From contig NZ_CP033006.1 of NCBI RefSeq assembly GCF_005237295.1, positions 310,001-374,000 of the forward strand: DNA of 64,000 nt, read 5' to 3'. Shown one piece after another: positions 31,333-42,081 of this stretch (within the stretch, counting starts at the first letter, position 1; every line of letters begins with the position of its first letter). The notes below the pieces were generated by a model that was not told where the DNA came from, made no database searches, and saw nothing but the letters and a program-made list of their open reading frames with translations. The position numbers were made by a program, and so were the translations under genes. The stretch comes from Buchnera aphidicola (Macrosiphum euphorbiae) (GTDB taxonomy: Bacteria; Pseudomonadota; Gammaproteobacteria; Enterobacterales; Enterobacteriaceae).

Positions 31333-32295
31333 ATGATCAAAAAAATTGGAGTCTTAACCAGTGGTGGAGATGCTCCAGGAATGAATGCTGCAATTAGAGG
31401 AGTTGTTAGAACAGCACTTAGTGAAAAATTAGAAGTATTTGGAATTTATGATGGATATTTAGGTTTATATGAAAATAGAATGATTAAACTTGATAGATAC
31501 AGTGTATCTGACATGATTAATAGAGGTGGAACATTTTTAGGATCAGCTAGATTTTCTAGTTTTTATCAAGACAAAATACGTTCTATTGCAGTACAAAACA
31601 TAAAAAAAAGAAAAATAGATGCTATTGTTGTTATTGGAGGTGATGGATCTTATATAGGAGCTCAAAAATTAACAGAAATGGGTGTTCCATGTATTAGTAT
31701 TCCAGGTACTATAGATAATGACGTGTCAGGTACTGATTATACAATAGGTTATTTTACCGCTTTACAAACTGTAGTTGAAGCTATTGACCGATTGCGTGAT
31801 ACTTCTTCTTCTCATCAACGTATTTCTATCGTAGAAGTAATGGGAAGATATTGTGGAGATTTAACATTAGCTGCAGCTATTGCTGGTGGATGCGAATTTA
31901 TTGTATTACCAGAAATTGACTATAAAAAAGAAGAATTAGTTGTTGAAATTCAAGCCGGTATTGCTAAAGGTAAAAAACATGCCATTGTTGCAATAACAGA
32001 ATATATTTGTGATGTAGAAGAATTAGCACAATATATTGAAAAAAAAACAAATCGAGAAACTAGAGCGACAATTCTTGGACATATTCAAAGAGGTGGATCT
32101 CCTGTAGTGTATGATCGTATATTAGCTTCAAGAATGGGTGCATATTCAGTTGAATTATTAATAAAAGGTTATGAAGGTAAATGTGTGGGAATACAAAATG
32201 AAAAAATGGTTTTTCATGATATAAAAAATGCACTAAAAAATATGAAACGTACTTTTAAAAAAGATTGGTTAATTACTGCTAAAAAGTTATATTAA
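31333..32295 (+). CDS. pfkA: 6-phosphofructokinase I
   Basis: ATP-dependent phosphorylation of fructose 6-phosphate, 320 residues as in E. coli. The N-terminus has [22 protein letters not shown] (ATP site), the catalytic [16 protein letters not shown] and [10 protein letters not shown] are intact. The leader carries two AGGT copies within 20 bases of the start, either of which could bind the ribosome. It is followed by the strongest GC-stem terminator in the window. Confidence 0.98.
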   Translation: MIKKIGVLTSGGDAPGMNAAIRGVVRTALSEKLEVFGIYDGYLGLYENRMIKLDRYSVSDMINRGGTFLGSARFSSFYQDKIRSIAVQNIKKRKIDAIVVIGGDGSYIGAQKLTEMGVPCISIPGTIDNDVSGTDYTIGYFTALQTVVEAIDRLRDTSSSHQRISIVEVMGRYCGDLTLAAAIAGGCEFIVLPEIDYKKEELVVEIQAGIAKGKKHAIVAITEYICDVEELAQYIEKKTNRETRATILGHIQRGGSPVVYDRILASRMGAYSVELLIKGYEGKCVGIQNEKMVFHDIKNALKNMKRTFKKDWLITAKKLY

Positions 32296-32301
32296 TATAA
32301 A

Positions 32302-32334
32302 ATTAGTGCCGGTTTTACCGGCGCTCTAATTTTT
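32302..32334 (+). terminator. Strong intrinsic terminator after pfkA
   Basis: The core stem is GCCGG (32308-32312) with CCGGC (32318-32322) around a TTTTA loop. It is extended by attag (32302-32306) pairing with ctaat (32326-32330) across a small bulge, then TTTT. It lies 6 bases after the pfkA stop and just before glpF, so glpF probably has its own promoter or depends on read-through. Confidence 0.85.
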
Positions 32335-32343
32335 AAATAAAGT

Positions 32344-33153
32344 ATGTGGGCTTTTAAAAAAATGAATATTTTTAGTAAAAATAATATTATAAAAAAATGT
32401 TTTATCGAGTTTTTCGGAACAGGTTTAGTAATCTTTTTTGGAATAGGATCCTTAGCTGCTTCAAAATTAACAGATATTAATTTAAATCAATTTGAAATAA
32501 GTTGTATTTGGGGTTTTGGAGTATCTATATCAATTTATTTTAGTTCTTCAATATCTGGGGCTCATTTAAATCCAGCGATTACTATTTTTTTTTGGTTATT
32601 TGCTAAATTTAATAAAAGAAAAGTATTACCATATATTATATCTCAAATATTTGGTTCTTTTTTTTTTACAACGTTAATATATTATCTTTACAATAATTTG
32701 TTACTTTCATTCGAAATGAAAAATCATATTATAAGGGGAACATATGAAAGTCTTAATATAGCTTCTATTTTTTGTGTTTATCCTAACTATAATAATAGTT
32801 TTATTTATGATTTCATAATAGAAATTTTTTCAACTGCACTTTTTATGATAATTCTATTAGAGTTTAACAACAGAAATAACAATTGTTTTTTACATAACAA
32901 ATCTATAGTACCCATCTTAATAGGTCTCTTAGTTTGCATGATTAATTTAGTTATCAACCCCTTAAATAACATAACGTTAAATCCAGCACGAGATTTAGGT
33001 CCTAAAATCTTTCTAAGTTTAACTGGATGGGGTGTTTTAGCTTTTACTGGAGGAAACGAAAATATTTTGTATTGTTTAATTCCTATAATAGGTCCAATTT
33101 TAGGTGCTAACTTAGGTGGATGGATACATAAAATATTAATTAATAACAGTTAA
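32344..33153 (+). CDS. glpF: Glycerol facilitator (aquaglyceroporin)
   Basis: Six-segment MIP-family channel. The 269 residues compare with 281 in E. coli; the acidic cytoplasmic tail of E. coli GlpF is missing. Both pore motifs are present: SGAHLNPAITIFFW and the second as T-L-N-P-A-R-D-L-G-P. FIEFFGTGLVIFFG starts the first membrane segment. The start is ATG at 32344, or more like E. coli the ATG at 32362; neither has a clear ribosome site. It converges on tpiA with 8 bases between them. No glycerol kinase gene is in view. Confidence 0.94.
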   Translation: MWAFKKMNIFSKNNIIKKCFIEFFGTGLVIFFGIGSLAASKLTDINLNQFEISCIWGFGVSISIYFSSSISGAHLNPAITIFFWLFAKFNKRKVLPYIISQIFGSFFFTTLIYYLYNNLLLSFEMKNHIIRGTYESLNIASIFCVYPNYNNSFIYDFIIEIFSTALFMIILLEFNNRNNNCFLHNKSIVPILIGLLVCMINLVINPLNNITLNPARDLGPKIFLSLTGWGVLAFTGGNENILYCLIPIIGPILGANLGGWIHKILINNS

Positions 33154-33161
33154 TCTTTTTT

Positions 33162-33926
33162 TTAAGTGATATCATGAGCAATTCTTATAATTTTTAAAAA
33201 TTCTTCAGAACTTAAAGATGAATTACCAATTAAAAAACCATTTATATCCGGCTGTTCAATAAATTTTTTTGCATTAGAATGATTGATAGAACCACCATAT
33301 TGGACCGTTATATCTTCTGCTTTAATTAAATCATATTTTTCAATATAACTTTTTATAAATTTATGTATACATTGTACGTCTTCTGGATTAGCTGATAAAC
33401 CTGTTCCAATTGCCCAAACAGGTTCATAAGCAATTATTGTATTTTTAAATGCCGATTTTCCTAATTTTTTAAATATAGAATTTAATTGTTTCTTAATAAT
33501 TGTTTGAGTTTGACCATTTTTCTTGTCTATTTCTGTTTCACCTATACATAAAATAGGTATCAAATTAAATTTTTTAATTAAATGAAATTTTTTAGCGATA
33601 ATATTATCAGTTTCATAATGTAATAAACGTCTTTCAGAATGTCCAACAATAACGTATTTTACTCCTATGTCTTGTAGCATTAAAACAGAGTTTTCACCAG
33701 TAAATGCTCCTTGCAAATTAATATCTATATTTTGTGCACCAAGCATAATATTCATGTTATTTATATTTTTATATACTCTTTCTAAATATATAGTTGGAGG
33801 AGCAATTATAATAGTATTTTTTTTTAAATAAGTTGATGAGTGAAACTTTAAATATTCAAAAAAGTTCGCAATCATTTTTTTACTTCCGTTTAATTTCCAA
33901 TTAGCTATAATAAAAAATTTTTTCAT
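33162..33926 (-). CDS. tpiA: Triose-phosphate isomerase
   Basis: Glycolytic isomerase of DHAP and G3P, 254 residues (E. coli 255). Active-site blocks are NWKLNG (Lys), GHSERR (His) and AYEPVWAIGTG (Glu), with the phosphate-binding QYGGS and GFLIG near the C-terminus. It is the last gene of the minus-strand series ihfB-rpsA-cmk-aroA-serC-serS but is separated from ihfB by a hairpin, so it is probably its own unit. Confidence 0.97.
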   Translation of the reverse strand: MKKFFIIANWKLNGSKKMIANFFEYLKFHSSTYLKKNTIIIAPPTIYLERVYKNINNMNIMLGAQNIDINLQGAFTGENSVLMLQDIGVKYVIVGHSERRLLHYETDNIIAKKFHLIKKFNLIPILCIGETEIDKKNGQTQTIIKKQLNSIFKKLGKSAFKNTIIAYEPVWAIGTGLSANPEDVQCIHKFIKSYIEKYDLIKAEDITVQYGGSINHSNAKKFIEQPDINGFLIGNSSLSSEEFLKIIRIAHDIT

Positions 33927-33960
33927 TTATTGCCTTAATAAAAATATTGTTTTTAAATTA

Positions 33961-34006
33961 TAGAAACTAAGCTTTCTTATAAAAAATTATATAAACTTAG
34001 TTTCTA
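33961..34006 (-). terminator. Hairpin after ihfB
   Basis: A perfect 11-bp stem is formed by tagaaactaag (33961-33971) and cttagtttcta (33996-34006), with a 24-base AT loop. It starts 23 bases after the ihfB stop on the minus strand. No clean T-run follows, so it may act as a mRNA 3' end stabiliser or a weak terminator before tpiA. Confidence 0.5.
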
Positions 34007-34028
34007 TTGTAAAAAATATTAAAAAATA

Positions 34029-34313
34029 TTACTTGTATATATTTGTCCGATCTCGTAATTTTTTTCCTGGTTTAAAATAAGGAATATACTTTTCATTTAA
34101 TTTCACTATTCTTCCAGTCTTAGGATTTCGACCCATACGAGAAGAACGATAATGTAGAGAAAAACTACCAAAACCTCGAATTTCAATTCTTTGTCCTTGT
34201 GCTAATGACGTAGTCATATGTTCTAACATTTCTTTCGTAGCACGTTCTATCATTTTGTTTGAAATATGAATTCTTTGTTCAGCAATCTTTTCGAATAATT
34301 CTGACTTCGTCAT
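34029..34313 (-). CDS. ihfB: Integration host factor subunit beta
   Basis: DNA-bending HU/IHF-family protein, 94 residues as in E. coli. The beta-arm sequence G-R-N-P-K-T-G-R holds the DNA-intercalating proline, and [11 protein letters not shown] precedes it. GAGG lies 5 bases upstream of the ATG on the minus strand. It follows rpsA, as in enteric bacteria. No ihfA is in this window, so whether it works as a heterodimer cannot be judged here. Confidence 0.97.
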   Translation of the reverse strand: MTKSELFEKIAEQRIHISNKMIERATKEMLEHMTTSLAQGQRIEIRGFGSFSLHYRSSRMGRNPKTGRIVKLNEKYIPYFKPGKKLRDRTNIYK

Positions 34314-34412
34314 AAAACCTCTATAATTTACAAATCTTAAAAATATATGGATTTTATTACATTTTAAACAATACTTATATGAAAAAATATATATTTTTCA
34401 TAAAATAAACAA

Positions 34413-36089
34413 TTATTCAGTGTTTTTAGCTGCTTTAAATGCTTCTGTCATAACGTTAGAAAAAGCATCATCACTCTTTTTACTATTAGAAGAAGTCGTT
34501 AAATCTTGTTTTTCATTTTCGTTTATATTATGAATTGTAAGATAAATTATTCTATTTTTTCGATCAAAATTAGATAATTTAACTAAAAGGTTATCTTCAA
34601 TTTTTAATTTATTAATTATCTGTTCAGAATGTAAACGAGGAATATCAGATAATTTTATAATCCCTTCTAACTGTTCTGGTAATTTTACAATAATATTTTT
34701 TTTATCTAAAGATTTAATTTGACCACTAACAATTGCACCTTTTTTGTGATTTGTAATATATACGTTAAAAGGGTCTTCTTCTAATTGTTTAATTCCTAAA
34801 GATATACGTTCTCTTTCTGCATCTACTTGAAGAACTACGGCGGAGATTTCATCATTTTTTTTATATTTTTTAACTGCTTCTTCACCAGGCATTGTCCAAG
34901 AAATGTCAGATAAATGTACTAATCCGTCAATACCTCCATTTAAACCAATAAAAATACCAAAATCTGTAATAGATTTGATTTTTCCATTAACATGAATCCC
35001 TTTCTTATGAGTTTCAGAAAACTCTTTCCATGGATTAATCTTACATTGTTTTAAACCAAGAGAAATACGACGACGTTCTTCATCTATATCTAAAACCATA
35101 ACTTCAACGATATCATTAACGACTACTACTTTCGATGGGTGGATATTTTTATTAGTCCAGTCCATTTCAGATACATGTACAAGACCTTCTACTCCTTCTT
35201 CAATTTCCACAAAACAACCATAATCTGTTAAATTTGTTACACGTCCGCTTAATTTAGTTTCTTCTGGATAACGCTTAGAGATAGCTATCCATGGATCTTC
35301 ACCTAGTTGTTTCAATCCTAATGAAACACGTGTTCTTTCTCTATCAAATTTTAAAATTTTAATATTAATTTCGTCACCTACATTTACTATTTCACTAGGA
35401 TGCTTGACCCTTTTCCAAGCCATATCAGTAATATGTAGAAGACCATCTACACCACCTAGATCTACAAAAGCTCCATAATCCGTTAAATTTTTCACAATCC
35501 CTTTAACATGCATGCCTTCTTGTAAATTTTCTAATAATTGATCTCGTTCAGCACTATTTTCCGATTCAATAACAGCACGACGTGAAACAACAACATTATT
35601 ACGTTTTTGATCTAATTTTATTACTTTAAACTCTAATTCCTTTCCTTCAAGATGTACTGTTTCTCGAACCGGACGAACATCTACTAAAGAACCTGGTAAA
35701 AATGCACGGATATCATTTAGTTCAACAGTAAAACCACCTTTAACTTTACCATTGATAATTCCAATAACCGTTTCTGATTTTTCATGAGCTTGTTCTAGTA
35801 TTAACCATGCTTCATGACGCTTTGCTTTTTCACGAGATAAAAGTGTTTCACCGAAACCATCTTCAATAGCATCTAAGGCAACATCAATTTGATCTCCTAC
35901 GTTTACATCTAAAAAACCTTGAGAATTTTTAAATTGTTCCGCAGGAATAGCAGATTCAGATTTAAGACCCGCATCAACTAAAACTATATCTTTTTCTATA
36001 GCAACAATAGTACCGCGAATAATTGAACCTGGACGAGTTTTAATTTCTTTTAGCGATTCTTCAAATAATTGAGCAAAAGATTCATTCAT
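34413..36089 (-). CDS. rpsA: 30S ribosomal protein S1
   Basis: RNA-binding protein that brings mRNA to the 30S subunit, 558 residues (E. coli 557). Six S1 OB-fold repeats are visible; repeats 3-6 are best conserved, with recurrent D-Y-G-[AC]-F-V, GLLHITD, GLVHVSE and S-L-G-[IL]-K-Q blocks. It starts [13 protein letters not shown]. There is no Shine-Dalgarno before the ATG, only AT-rich bases and a hairpin leader at 36122-36146, similar to the structured, SD-poor leader known for E. coli rpsA. It has less A/T-driven drift than most neighbours, fitting an essential, highly expressed gene. Confidence 0.98.
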   Translation of the reverse strand: MNESFAQLFEESLKEIKTRPGSIIRGTIVAIEKDIVLVDAGLKSESAIPAEQFKNSQGFLDVNVGDQIDVALDAIEDGFGETLLSREKAKRHEAWLILEQAHEKSETVIGIINGKVKGGFTVELNDIRAFLPGSLVDVRPVRETVHLEGKELEFKVIKLDQKRNNVVVSRRAVIESENSAERDQLLENLQEGMHVKGIVKNLTDYGAFVDLGGVDGLLHITDMAWKRVKHPSEIVNVGDEINIKILKFDRERTRVSLGLKQLGEDPWIAISKRYPEETKLSGRVTNLTDYGCFVEIEEGVEGLVHVSEMDWTNKNIHPSKVVVVNDIVEVMVLDIDEERRRISLGLKQCKINPWKEFSETHKKGIHVNGKIKSITDFGIFIGLNGGIDGLVHLSDISWTMPGEEAVKKYKKNDEISAVVLQVDAERERISLGIKQLEEDPFNVYITNHKKGAIVSGQIKSLDKKNIIVKLPEQLEGIIKLSDIPRLHSEQIINKLKIEDNLLVKLSNFDRKNRIIYLTIHNINENEKQDLTTSSNSKKSDDAFSNVMTEAFKAAKNTE

Positions 36090-36121
36090 ATTAATAATTT
36101 TAAGAAATTTTTATTAAACGT

Positions 36122-36146
36122 TCATTTTAACTTCATGTTAAAATGA
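36122..36146 (-). promoter_or_regulatory. Hairpin in the rpsA leader
   Basis: The 10-bp stem tcattttaac (36122-36131) with gttaaaatga (36137-36146) encloses a 5-base loop. It sits about 33 bases upstream of the rpsA ATG. The leader has no ribosome-binding site. In E. coli the rpsA leader also uses stem-loops in place of an SD and is autoregulated by S1; the same arrangement here is an inference. Confidence 0.5.
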
Positions 36147-36206
36147 GCCTATTTTATATATCTTGTAATAATCCTTATCAAAGAGTGTAGTTTTTAAAAT
36201 ATTAAA

Positions 36207-36874
36207 TTAATTTTTAAGTATATTTTTATTGTTTTCAATAATACATTCCATTAACTTTTTTATAACTTCTGATAAACTCATATAAGTCGAATCTAATATT
36301 ATAGCATTTTTTGCTATGCATAAAGGAGAAATTAATCGATTTTGATCACGTTGATCACGATTTTTCATTTGTTTAAATAATTTCTTAAAATCAATATCAT
36401 GACCATTGCTTTTTAATTCTAACATTCTTCTTTTTACACGTGTTTCTAAATTAGCATCTAAAAAAAATTTAAGCACAGCATCTGGAAATACTACTGTACC
36501 CATGTCCCGTCCTTCTGCTACCAAACCAGGCGAACGTCTCATTAATCTTTGTTTTTTTAATAAAATTTTTCTAACACGAGGATAAACTGATAGTTGAGAA
36601 GAAACCTCACTTATTATCTCAAGATTTTTTGATTTATAAAAACAATTGATAGTTTTTTTTTAATTAATGAAAAATCTAAATTTTTTAACAATCTAATGAT
36701 ATTATTTTCAATAATAGTAATATTTTTATTTAATGCTAAAAATGCAACTAATCGATATATTTTACCTGATTCCAATAAAGACCAATTCAACTTATATGCT
36801 ATTATTTTAGAAATTGTGCTTTTACCAACACCACTAGGACCATCAATAGTAATAACAGGAATTTTATTTTTCAT
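36207..36874 (-). pseudogene. cmk: Cytidylate kinase, frame broken at an A9 tract (possibly rescued)
   Basis: Phosphorylates CMP and dCMP. The N-terminal part (from ATG at 36872-36874) has the P-loop GPSGVGKST, then runs out of frame at nine As (36653-36661 on the plus strand are Ts) and stops at 36614. One added base in the tract restores the normal continuation NLEIISEVSSQLSVYPRVR, then RRSPGLVAEGRDMGTVVFPDA and RDQRDQNR, to a stop at 36207. The restored protein would have 222 residues (E. coli 227). All motifs on both sides are conserved, so the gene is either read by polymerase slippage or affected by a sequencing indel. It sits between aroA and rpsA, as in E. coli. Confidence 0.9.
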
Positions 36875-36928
36875 ATTTTATCTTTCTAATGTGCAAAAAG
36901 TTCTATTAAAAAAATTTTATAAAATTTA

Positions 36929-38212
36929 TCAGATATTACTGATAGACAAAAAATCTTTAAAATAAGATGGAAAAGTTTTTGAAATACAATTAGGATTAAG
37001 TATGTTTACACCTATTCCAGATAAAGATATAAGAGAAAAACACATCGCCATACGATGATCGTTATAAGTTTCAATATTTGAATATTTAAAAATGACAGGA
37101 GGGGTAATAGATAAAAAATCTTTTCCTTCTTCAACTTTAGCACCAATTTTTCTTAACTCGATAGTCATTGCAGATAAACGATCAGTTTCTTTGACTCGCC
37201 AGTTGTATATATTTCTAATAGTCGTAGTACCTTTAGAAAAAAGAGCTACTATAGCAATCGTCATTGCTGCATCAGGAATATGATTCATATCTAAATCTAT
37301 TGCATTTAATTCATTGCGAGTACAAGTAATAGAATAATCTTCCCAATAAATTATCGCGCCCATTTTTTTAAGAATATTTGCAAACTCTATATCGCCTTGA
37401 ATACTTTTTTTACCAACACCAGTAACTTTAATTGAACCACCTTTAATAGCAGCAGCAGCTAAAAAATAAGAAGCTGAAGAAGCATCTCCTTCAATTATAT
37501 AGTTTCCAGGTGTTTTATATTCTTGTTGACCCTTGATATAAAATACAGTATAAGAATCATGTTTAATATTTACGCCAAAACATTTAATTAAATCGAGTGT
37601 AATATCAATATAAGGTTTAGAAACTAAATTTCCTTTAATAAAAATAGTAGTATTTTTTAGAGCAAGCGGAGCACTTATTAATAATGATGTTAAAAATTGA
37701 CTAGAAATATTACCGTTTAAAAAAATAGATCCACCAATAAAACCACCTCTTGTTAGTATTGGAGGATATCCTTTATTTTCCTCATATTCTATAACAGCAC
37801 CTCCTTGTTTTAAAGCATCAACAAGATGTTCAATAGGTCTTTCACGCATTCTATCATCTCCACTTAATAAAACCTTATTTTTATGTAAAGATAATACAGA
37901 AAGAAGAGGTCGTATAGCAGTACCTGCATTACCTAAATATAATGAAATAGGCTGAGATAAATGAAAAGCTTGACCGATACCTTGAATACAACATGCTTTT
38001 TTATCATCTGATAAAGAATACTTCACACCTAATTTTTTTAAAGCATTTAACATGTGTTGTGTATCATGACTATCTAATAAATTATCTAAATATGTTATAC
38101 CCTTAGCTATTGAAGAAAGCAACAAAACTCTATTCGAAATACTTTTTGAACCTGGCAAAAAAACGGTTCCATTAACATAAGATATTGGTTTTAAATTAAA
38201 AGAATCTTGCAT
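36929..38212 (-). CDS. aroA: 3-phosphoshikimate 1-carboxyvinyltransferase (EPSP synthase)
   Basis: Shikimate pathway enzyme joining PEP and shikimate-3-phosphate, needed for the aromatic amino acids that Buchnera supplies to aphids. It has 427 residues, the E. coli length. Blocks include [55 protein letters not shown], and [11 protein letters not shown]. It lies between serC and cmk in the order serC-aroA-cmk-rpsA known from enterics. Confidence 0.98.
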   Translation of the reverse strand: MQDSFNLKPISYVNGTVFLPGSKSISNRVLLLSSIAKGITYLDNLLDSHDTQHMLNALKKLGVKYSLSDDKKACCIQGIGQAFHLSQPISLYLGNAGTAIRPLLSVLSLHKNKVLLSGDDRMRERPIEHLVDALKQGGAVIEYEENKGYPPILTRGGFIGGSIFLNGNISSQFLTSLLISAPLALKNTTIFIKGNLVSKPYIDITLDLIKCFGVNIKHDSYTVFYIKGQQEYKTPGNYIIEGDASSASYFLAAAAIKGGSIKVTGVGKKSIQGDIEFANILKKMGAIIYWEDYSITCTRNELNAIDLDMNHIPDAAMTIAIVALFSKGTTTIRNIYNWRVKETDRLSAMTIELRKIGAKVEEGKDFLSITPPVIFKYSNIETYNDHRMAMCFSLISLSGIGVNILNPNCISKTFPSYFKDFLSISNI

Positions 38213-38276
38213 AATAAATATACGCTCTATTTAATTAAAGTTAAAATAGCATTTTAAAAATTAAATTAGATATAAT

Positions 38277-39362
38277 CTATCCATATCGATTTTCAAAATA
38301 GGACATAAATTTTATTAAAGATTTAATACCTTCTAACGGCATAGCATTATAAATAGATGCACGCATCCCACCTACTATACTATGTCCTTTTAAATAATTT
38401 AAACCTAATTCAGAAGCTTCTTTCAAAAAAATTTCATTTAATTTAGGATCAATTAAATGAAATACAACATTCATTTGCGATCTATTTTTACTATCTATCT
38501 TATTAATATAAAAATCACTATCATCTATTTTTTTATATAGCAAGTCTGATTTTTTTTGGTTTAATTTTTCAATTTCTTTTAATCCTCCTTGTTTTTTCAA
38601 CCATTTAAAAACTAATCCTGACAAATACCAGGAAAATGTCGGGGGCGTATTAAACATAGAATTATTTTCTGATATTTTTTGATAATCTAAAATAGAAGGA
38701 ACAATATTAGACGAATATCTTATAAGTTTTTCTCGTATAATAATTATTGTTATACCTGCAGGACCAATATTTTTTTGAGCACCTGCATAAATAAGATCAT
38801 AATTTTTAACATTAATTACACGTGATAAAATAAAAGAAGAAAAATCTCCGATAATAATTTTATCTTTAAACACTGGTTCTTCATAAATAGATAATCCATC
38901 TATTGTTTCATTGGGACAATAATGAACATATGCTGCATTTTTGTTGATATTCCACTGATTCATGGGTAAAAGAGATTCTTTTTCATTATAATTTTTTTTA
39001 ATAAATACAGATCGAGGAGTACAATATTTTTTAGCTTCTATAAATGCACAATTTGACCAATAACCACTATTTATATAATCTGCTGTTCCTGAATTATTTA
39101 ATAAATTCATGGGAATAGCAGAAAATTGTCCTCTGGCACCGCCTTGACAAAATAATACTTTAAAAGAATCAGGTATTTTTAATAAATCTCTTAAATCTTT
39201 TTCAGCCTCTAAAGCAACCTGGATAAATTCTTCACTACGATGACTGATTTCCATTATAGAACAACCTATTTTTTTCCAGTTTTGCAACTCTTTTTTAGCT
39301 TGATAAATGACATCTTTTGGAATCATAGCTGGACCGGCACTAAAATTATAAACTTTATTCAT
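38277..39362 (-). CDS. serC: Phosphoserine aminotransferase
   Basis: PLP enzyme for 3-phosphohydroxypyruvate to phosphoserine, also used in PLP synthesis. The 361 residues compare with 362 in E. coli. It starts FSAGPAMIP and has MEISHRSEEF, the PLP lysine in G-A-Q-K-N-I-G-P-A-G, and HSIVGGMRASIYNAMP at the C-terminus. It is 64 bases upstream of aroA, and serS lies 35 bases upstream of it. Confidence 0.97.
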   Translation of the reverse strand: MNKVYNFSAGPAMIPKDVIYQAKKELQNWKKIGCSIMEISHRSEEFIQVALEAEKDLRDLLKIPDSFKVLFCQGGARGQFSAIPMNLLNNSGTADYINSGYWSNCAFIEAKKYCTPRSVFIKKNYNEKESLLPMNQWNINKNAAYVHYCPNETIDGLSIYEEPVFKDKIIIGDFSSFILSRVINVKNYDLIYAGAQKNIGPAGITIIIIREKLIRYSSNIVPSILDYQKISENNSMFNTPPTFSWYLSGLVFKWLKKQGGLKEIEKLNQKKSDLLYKKIDDSDFYINKIDSKNRSQMNVVFHLIDPKLNEIFLKEASELGLNYLKGHSIVGGMRASIYNAMPLEGIKSLIKFMSYFENRYG

Positions 39363-39397
39363 TCTTTCACCAATTATATTAATGTTATACTTATAAA

Positions 39398-40681
39398 CTA
39401 GTTTATAAATTTTAAGCCTTGCATATATTTTTTTTGAAGAATTTTAGGAATCTCTACACGACCATCAGAATGTTGATAATTTTCTAGAATAGCTGCTAAT
39501 GTTCTACCTATTGCTAAACCTGAGCCATTTAGTGTATGTACAAAAAAATTTTTTTGTTTAGATTTGTTTTTATAACGAGCTTTCATACGACGCGCTTGAA
39601 AATCATTCATATTAGAACAAGAAGAAACTTCTCTGTATTTTTCTTGAGAAGGAAACCAAACTTCTAAATCATATGTTTTTACAGCTGAAAAACCTATTTC
39701 TCCTGTACATAAAAGCATTTTTCTATATGGTAAATCTAAAAGTTGTAAAACTTTTTCAGCATGATTAGTTAGGTTTTCTAATGCTTCCATAGATTTTTCT
39801 GGTGCAACGATTTGAACTAATTCTACTTTATCAAATTGATGCAACCGAATTAATCCTTTAGTATCACGTCCATAAGAAGATGCTTCTGATCGGAAACAAG
39901 GAGTATGCGCGGTCAACATAATAGGTAAATCTTTCTCATCTATTATTTGATTATAAACTAAATTAGTTAATGGAACTTCTCCAGTAGGAATTAATATATA
40001 ATTTTTTTTATCCGAAAAATTTATATGGAATAAATCATCACTAAATTTTGGCAATTGTCCTGTTCCATATAAAGCTTCAGAATGAACTAAATAGGGGACG
40101 TAAGATTCAATGTAACCATGATCTATAGTATGCAGATCCAACATAAACTGACTGAGTGCACGATGTAAAAGTGCAATTTTTCCTTTCATAAAAACAAAAC
40201 GTGATCCTGACATTTTTGCTGAAGATTTCCAATCTAATTCATTAAATTTTTTTCCTATTTCCACATGATCTTGGACTATGAAATTATACTTCTTTTTTTG
40301 ACCCCAATATTTAATTTCTTTATTATTAATACAGGTTTTTCCTTCTGGAACATCATCAGAAGGAATATTTGGAATACACATAGAAAAATGATGTATTTTT
40401 TCTTTTAAAGCGTTAAGTTCAATTTTAGAAGCATCTAAATCTTTACCTAACTGTATAACTTTATTTTTTAATAATTCATGTTCATTTTTAATAATCTTAG
40501 CTTCTTTAATAAGATTAGATAAGGAATTGCGCTTAAATTGTAAATTTTCAGTTTGTATTTGCAATCTTTTTCTCTTATCTTCCATATGAGATATTTTAGA
40601 AATATCTAATTTATAACCTTTTTTTAATAGCTTTCTAGCTGTTAAATGCAATTCATTTCGTAATAAATAAGGATTTAACAT
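39398..40681 (-). CDS. serS: Seryl-tRNA synthetase
   Basis: Class II synthetase for tRNA-Ser; tRNA-Ser(UGA) is encoded at 57.7 kb. The 427 residues compare with 430 in E. coli. The N-terminal antiparallel coiled coil (about residues 27-100) is Lys/Glu/Leu-rich. Catalytic blocks are [16 protein letters not shown], motif 2 with [16 protein letters not shown] and [11 protein letters not shown], and motif 3 with [19 protein letters not shown]. It is the first gene of the minus-strand series and is divergent from trxB. Confidence 0.98.
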   Translation of the reverse strand: MLNPYLLRNELHLTARKLLKKGYKLDISKISHMEDKRKRLQIQTENLQFKRNSLSNLIKEAKIIKNEHELLKNKVIQLGKDLDASKIELNALKEKIHHFSMCIPNIPSDDVPEGKTCINNKEIKYWGQKKKYNFIVQDHVEIGKKFNELDWKSSAKMSGSRFVFMKGKIALLHRALSQFMLDLHTIDHGYIESYVPYLVHSEALYGTGQLPKFSDDLFHINFSDKKNYILIPTGEVPLTNLVYNQIIDEKDLPIMLTAHTPCFRSEASSYGRDTKGLIRLHQFDKVELVQIVAPEKSMEALENLTNHAEKVLQLLDLPYRKMLLCTGEIGFSAVKTYDLEVWFPSQEKYREVSSCSNMNDFQARRMKARYKNKSKQKNFFVHTLNGSGLAIGRTLAAILENYQHSDGRVEIPKILQKKYMQGLKFIN

Positions 40682-41062
40682 AGAATTTTTTTGCTCTTTT
40701 TAATTATCAATAAATATTATTATTTAATAAAGTTTATAAAATATTTTATCAGTGAATAATACAAACAGTAAAAATTTTAGATTTTTTTATTTAGATTTTT
40801 AATATATATAAAACAAATATTTTTTTAATCAAGACATGTAATTTACATATATTAAGACGTATTTTATAAAATTAAAACAAATATAATAGTATTGTGAGAA
40901 AAATTTTTATCAAAAATAATCTTACTTATTTTTTGAAAATATCTTATATAAAATATACCATATAAAAAATATTTGATTGTTAGTAATGTATAAAAAATAT
41001 AATATTTATTATATTCTTCGATTAAATTAATTGCAGAGATATTTATTTTAAGGAAATTCAAA
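40682..41062. other. 381-base spacer between divergent serS and trxB
   Basis: AT-rich, with no credible gene. In E. coli several genes (lrp, ftsK, lolA, rarA) separate trxB and serS; none is recognisable here. An AAGGAA ribosome site at about 41051-41056 belongs to trxB. Promoters of both genes must lie here but I cannot place them reliably. Confidence 0.5.
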
Positions 41063-42022
41063 ATGCATAATGTTAAACATAGCAAAATAATTATTCTAGG
41101 GTCTGGTCCAGCAGGATACACTGCGGCAATATATGCTTCAAGAGCTAATTTAAATCCTATTTTAATTACTGGAAAAAATAAAGGAGGACAACTAATGAAC
41201 ACTAGTGAGATTGAAAATTGGCCAGGAGATGGAGGTAAAATCAGTGGTTCAGAATTAATGAACCGTATGCATAAACATGCTATTCAACTCAAGACTAAAA
41301 TCATTTCTGATACTATAACTTCAGTGGATTTTAAAAAAAAACCTTTTTATTTAATAGGGGAAAACAATAAATATACTGCTGATTCAATTGTTATTGCAAC
41401 TGGAGCAAATCCTCGTTATTTAGGACTAAAATCAGAGGATGATTTTAAAGGAAAAGGCGTTTCCACATGTGCTGTATGTGATGGTTTTTTTTATAAAAAT
41501 AAAGAAGTTGCAGTTGTAGGGGGAGGAAATACAGCTATAGAAGAAACTTTATATTTGTCAAACTTTGTTAAAAAAGTTTATTTAATACATCGTGGTGTTA
41601 ATTTTAGTGCTGAAAAAATTTTATTGAACAGATTAGAAAAAAAAATAAAAACTCAGAAAATCATAATTTATTTAAATTCTACTGTAAAAAACATATTAGG
41701 AAATTCTTCTGGTGTTACCAGTTTATTGGTTGAAAAAAAAAATTCACAAGAAAAAATAGAACTAAAAATCCAGGTTTCTGGACTATTTGTTGCTATTGGA
41801 TACACTCCTAATACAAATATATTTGTTAATAAATTAAAAATGAAAGATGGTTATATTGAAGTAATACATGAAACACATGGAAATTACACTCAGACAAGTA
41901 TACCTGGTGTATTTGCTGCTGGAGACGTAATAGATCATGTATACAGACAAGCAATTACATCGTCTGCTAGTGGTTGTATGGCAGCACTAGATAGCGAACG
42001 CTATCTTAATTCCTTAACATAA
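41063..42022 (+). CDS. trxB: Thioredoxin reductase
   Basis: NADPH-dependent flavoenzyme that reduces thioredoxin, 319 residues (E. coli 321). FAD loop G-S-G-P-A-G-Y-T-A-A, redox pair Cys136-Ala-Val-Cys139 in STCAVCDGFF, NADPH loop GGGNTAIEE, and C-terminal GVFAAGDVIDHVYRQAITS. The ATG is preceded by AAGGAA at good spacing. It is followed by a perfect hairpin at 42058-42080. Confidence 0.97.
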   Translation: MHNVKHSKIIILGSGPAGYTAAIYASRANLNPILITGKNKGGQLMNTSEIENWPGDGGKISGSELMNRMHKHAIQLKTKIISDTITSVDFKKKPFYLIGENNKYTADSIVIATGANPRYLGLKSEDDFKGKGVSTCAVCDGFFYKNKEVAVVGGGNTAIEETLYLSNFVKKVYLIHRGVNFSAEKILLNRLEKKIKTQKIIIYLNSTVKNILGNSSGVTSLLVEKKNSQEKIELKIQVSGLFVAIGYTPNTNIFVNKLKMKDGYIEVIHETHGNYTQTSIPGVFAAGDVIDHVYRQAITSSASGCMAALDSERYLNSLT

Positions 42023-42057
42023 AAAAAGTTGTATAAGAAACATTGTATCATAAAAAC

Positions 42058-42080
42058 ATACTAGTCAAAATGACTAGTAT
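42058..42080. repeat. Perfect 10-bp hairpin between trxB and infA
   Basis: ATACTAGTCA (42058-42067), loop AAA, TGACTAGTAT (42071-42080). It lies 36 bases after the trxB stop and directly upstream of the infA -10 element. No T-run follows on the plus strand; on the minus strand five Ts follow after a G. It could be the trxB 3' end, a protein-binding palindrome at the infA promoter, or both. Confidence 0.6.
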
Positions 42081-42081
42081 C

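Noticed and set aside
40864-41202. 112-codon minus-strand frame upstream of trxB
   Set aside because: Largely antisense to the trxB FAD-binding region; hydrophobic low-complexity product.
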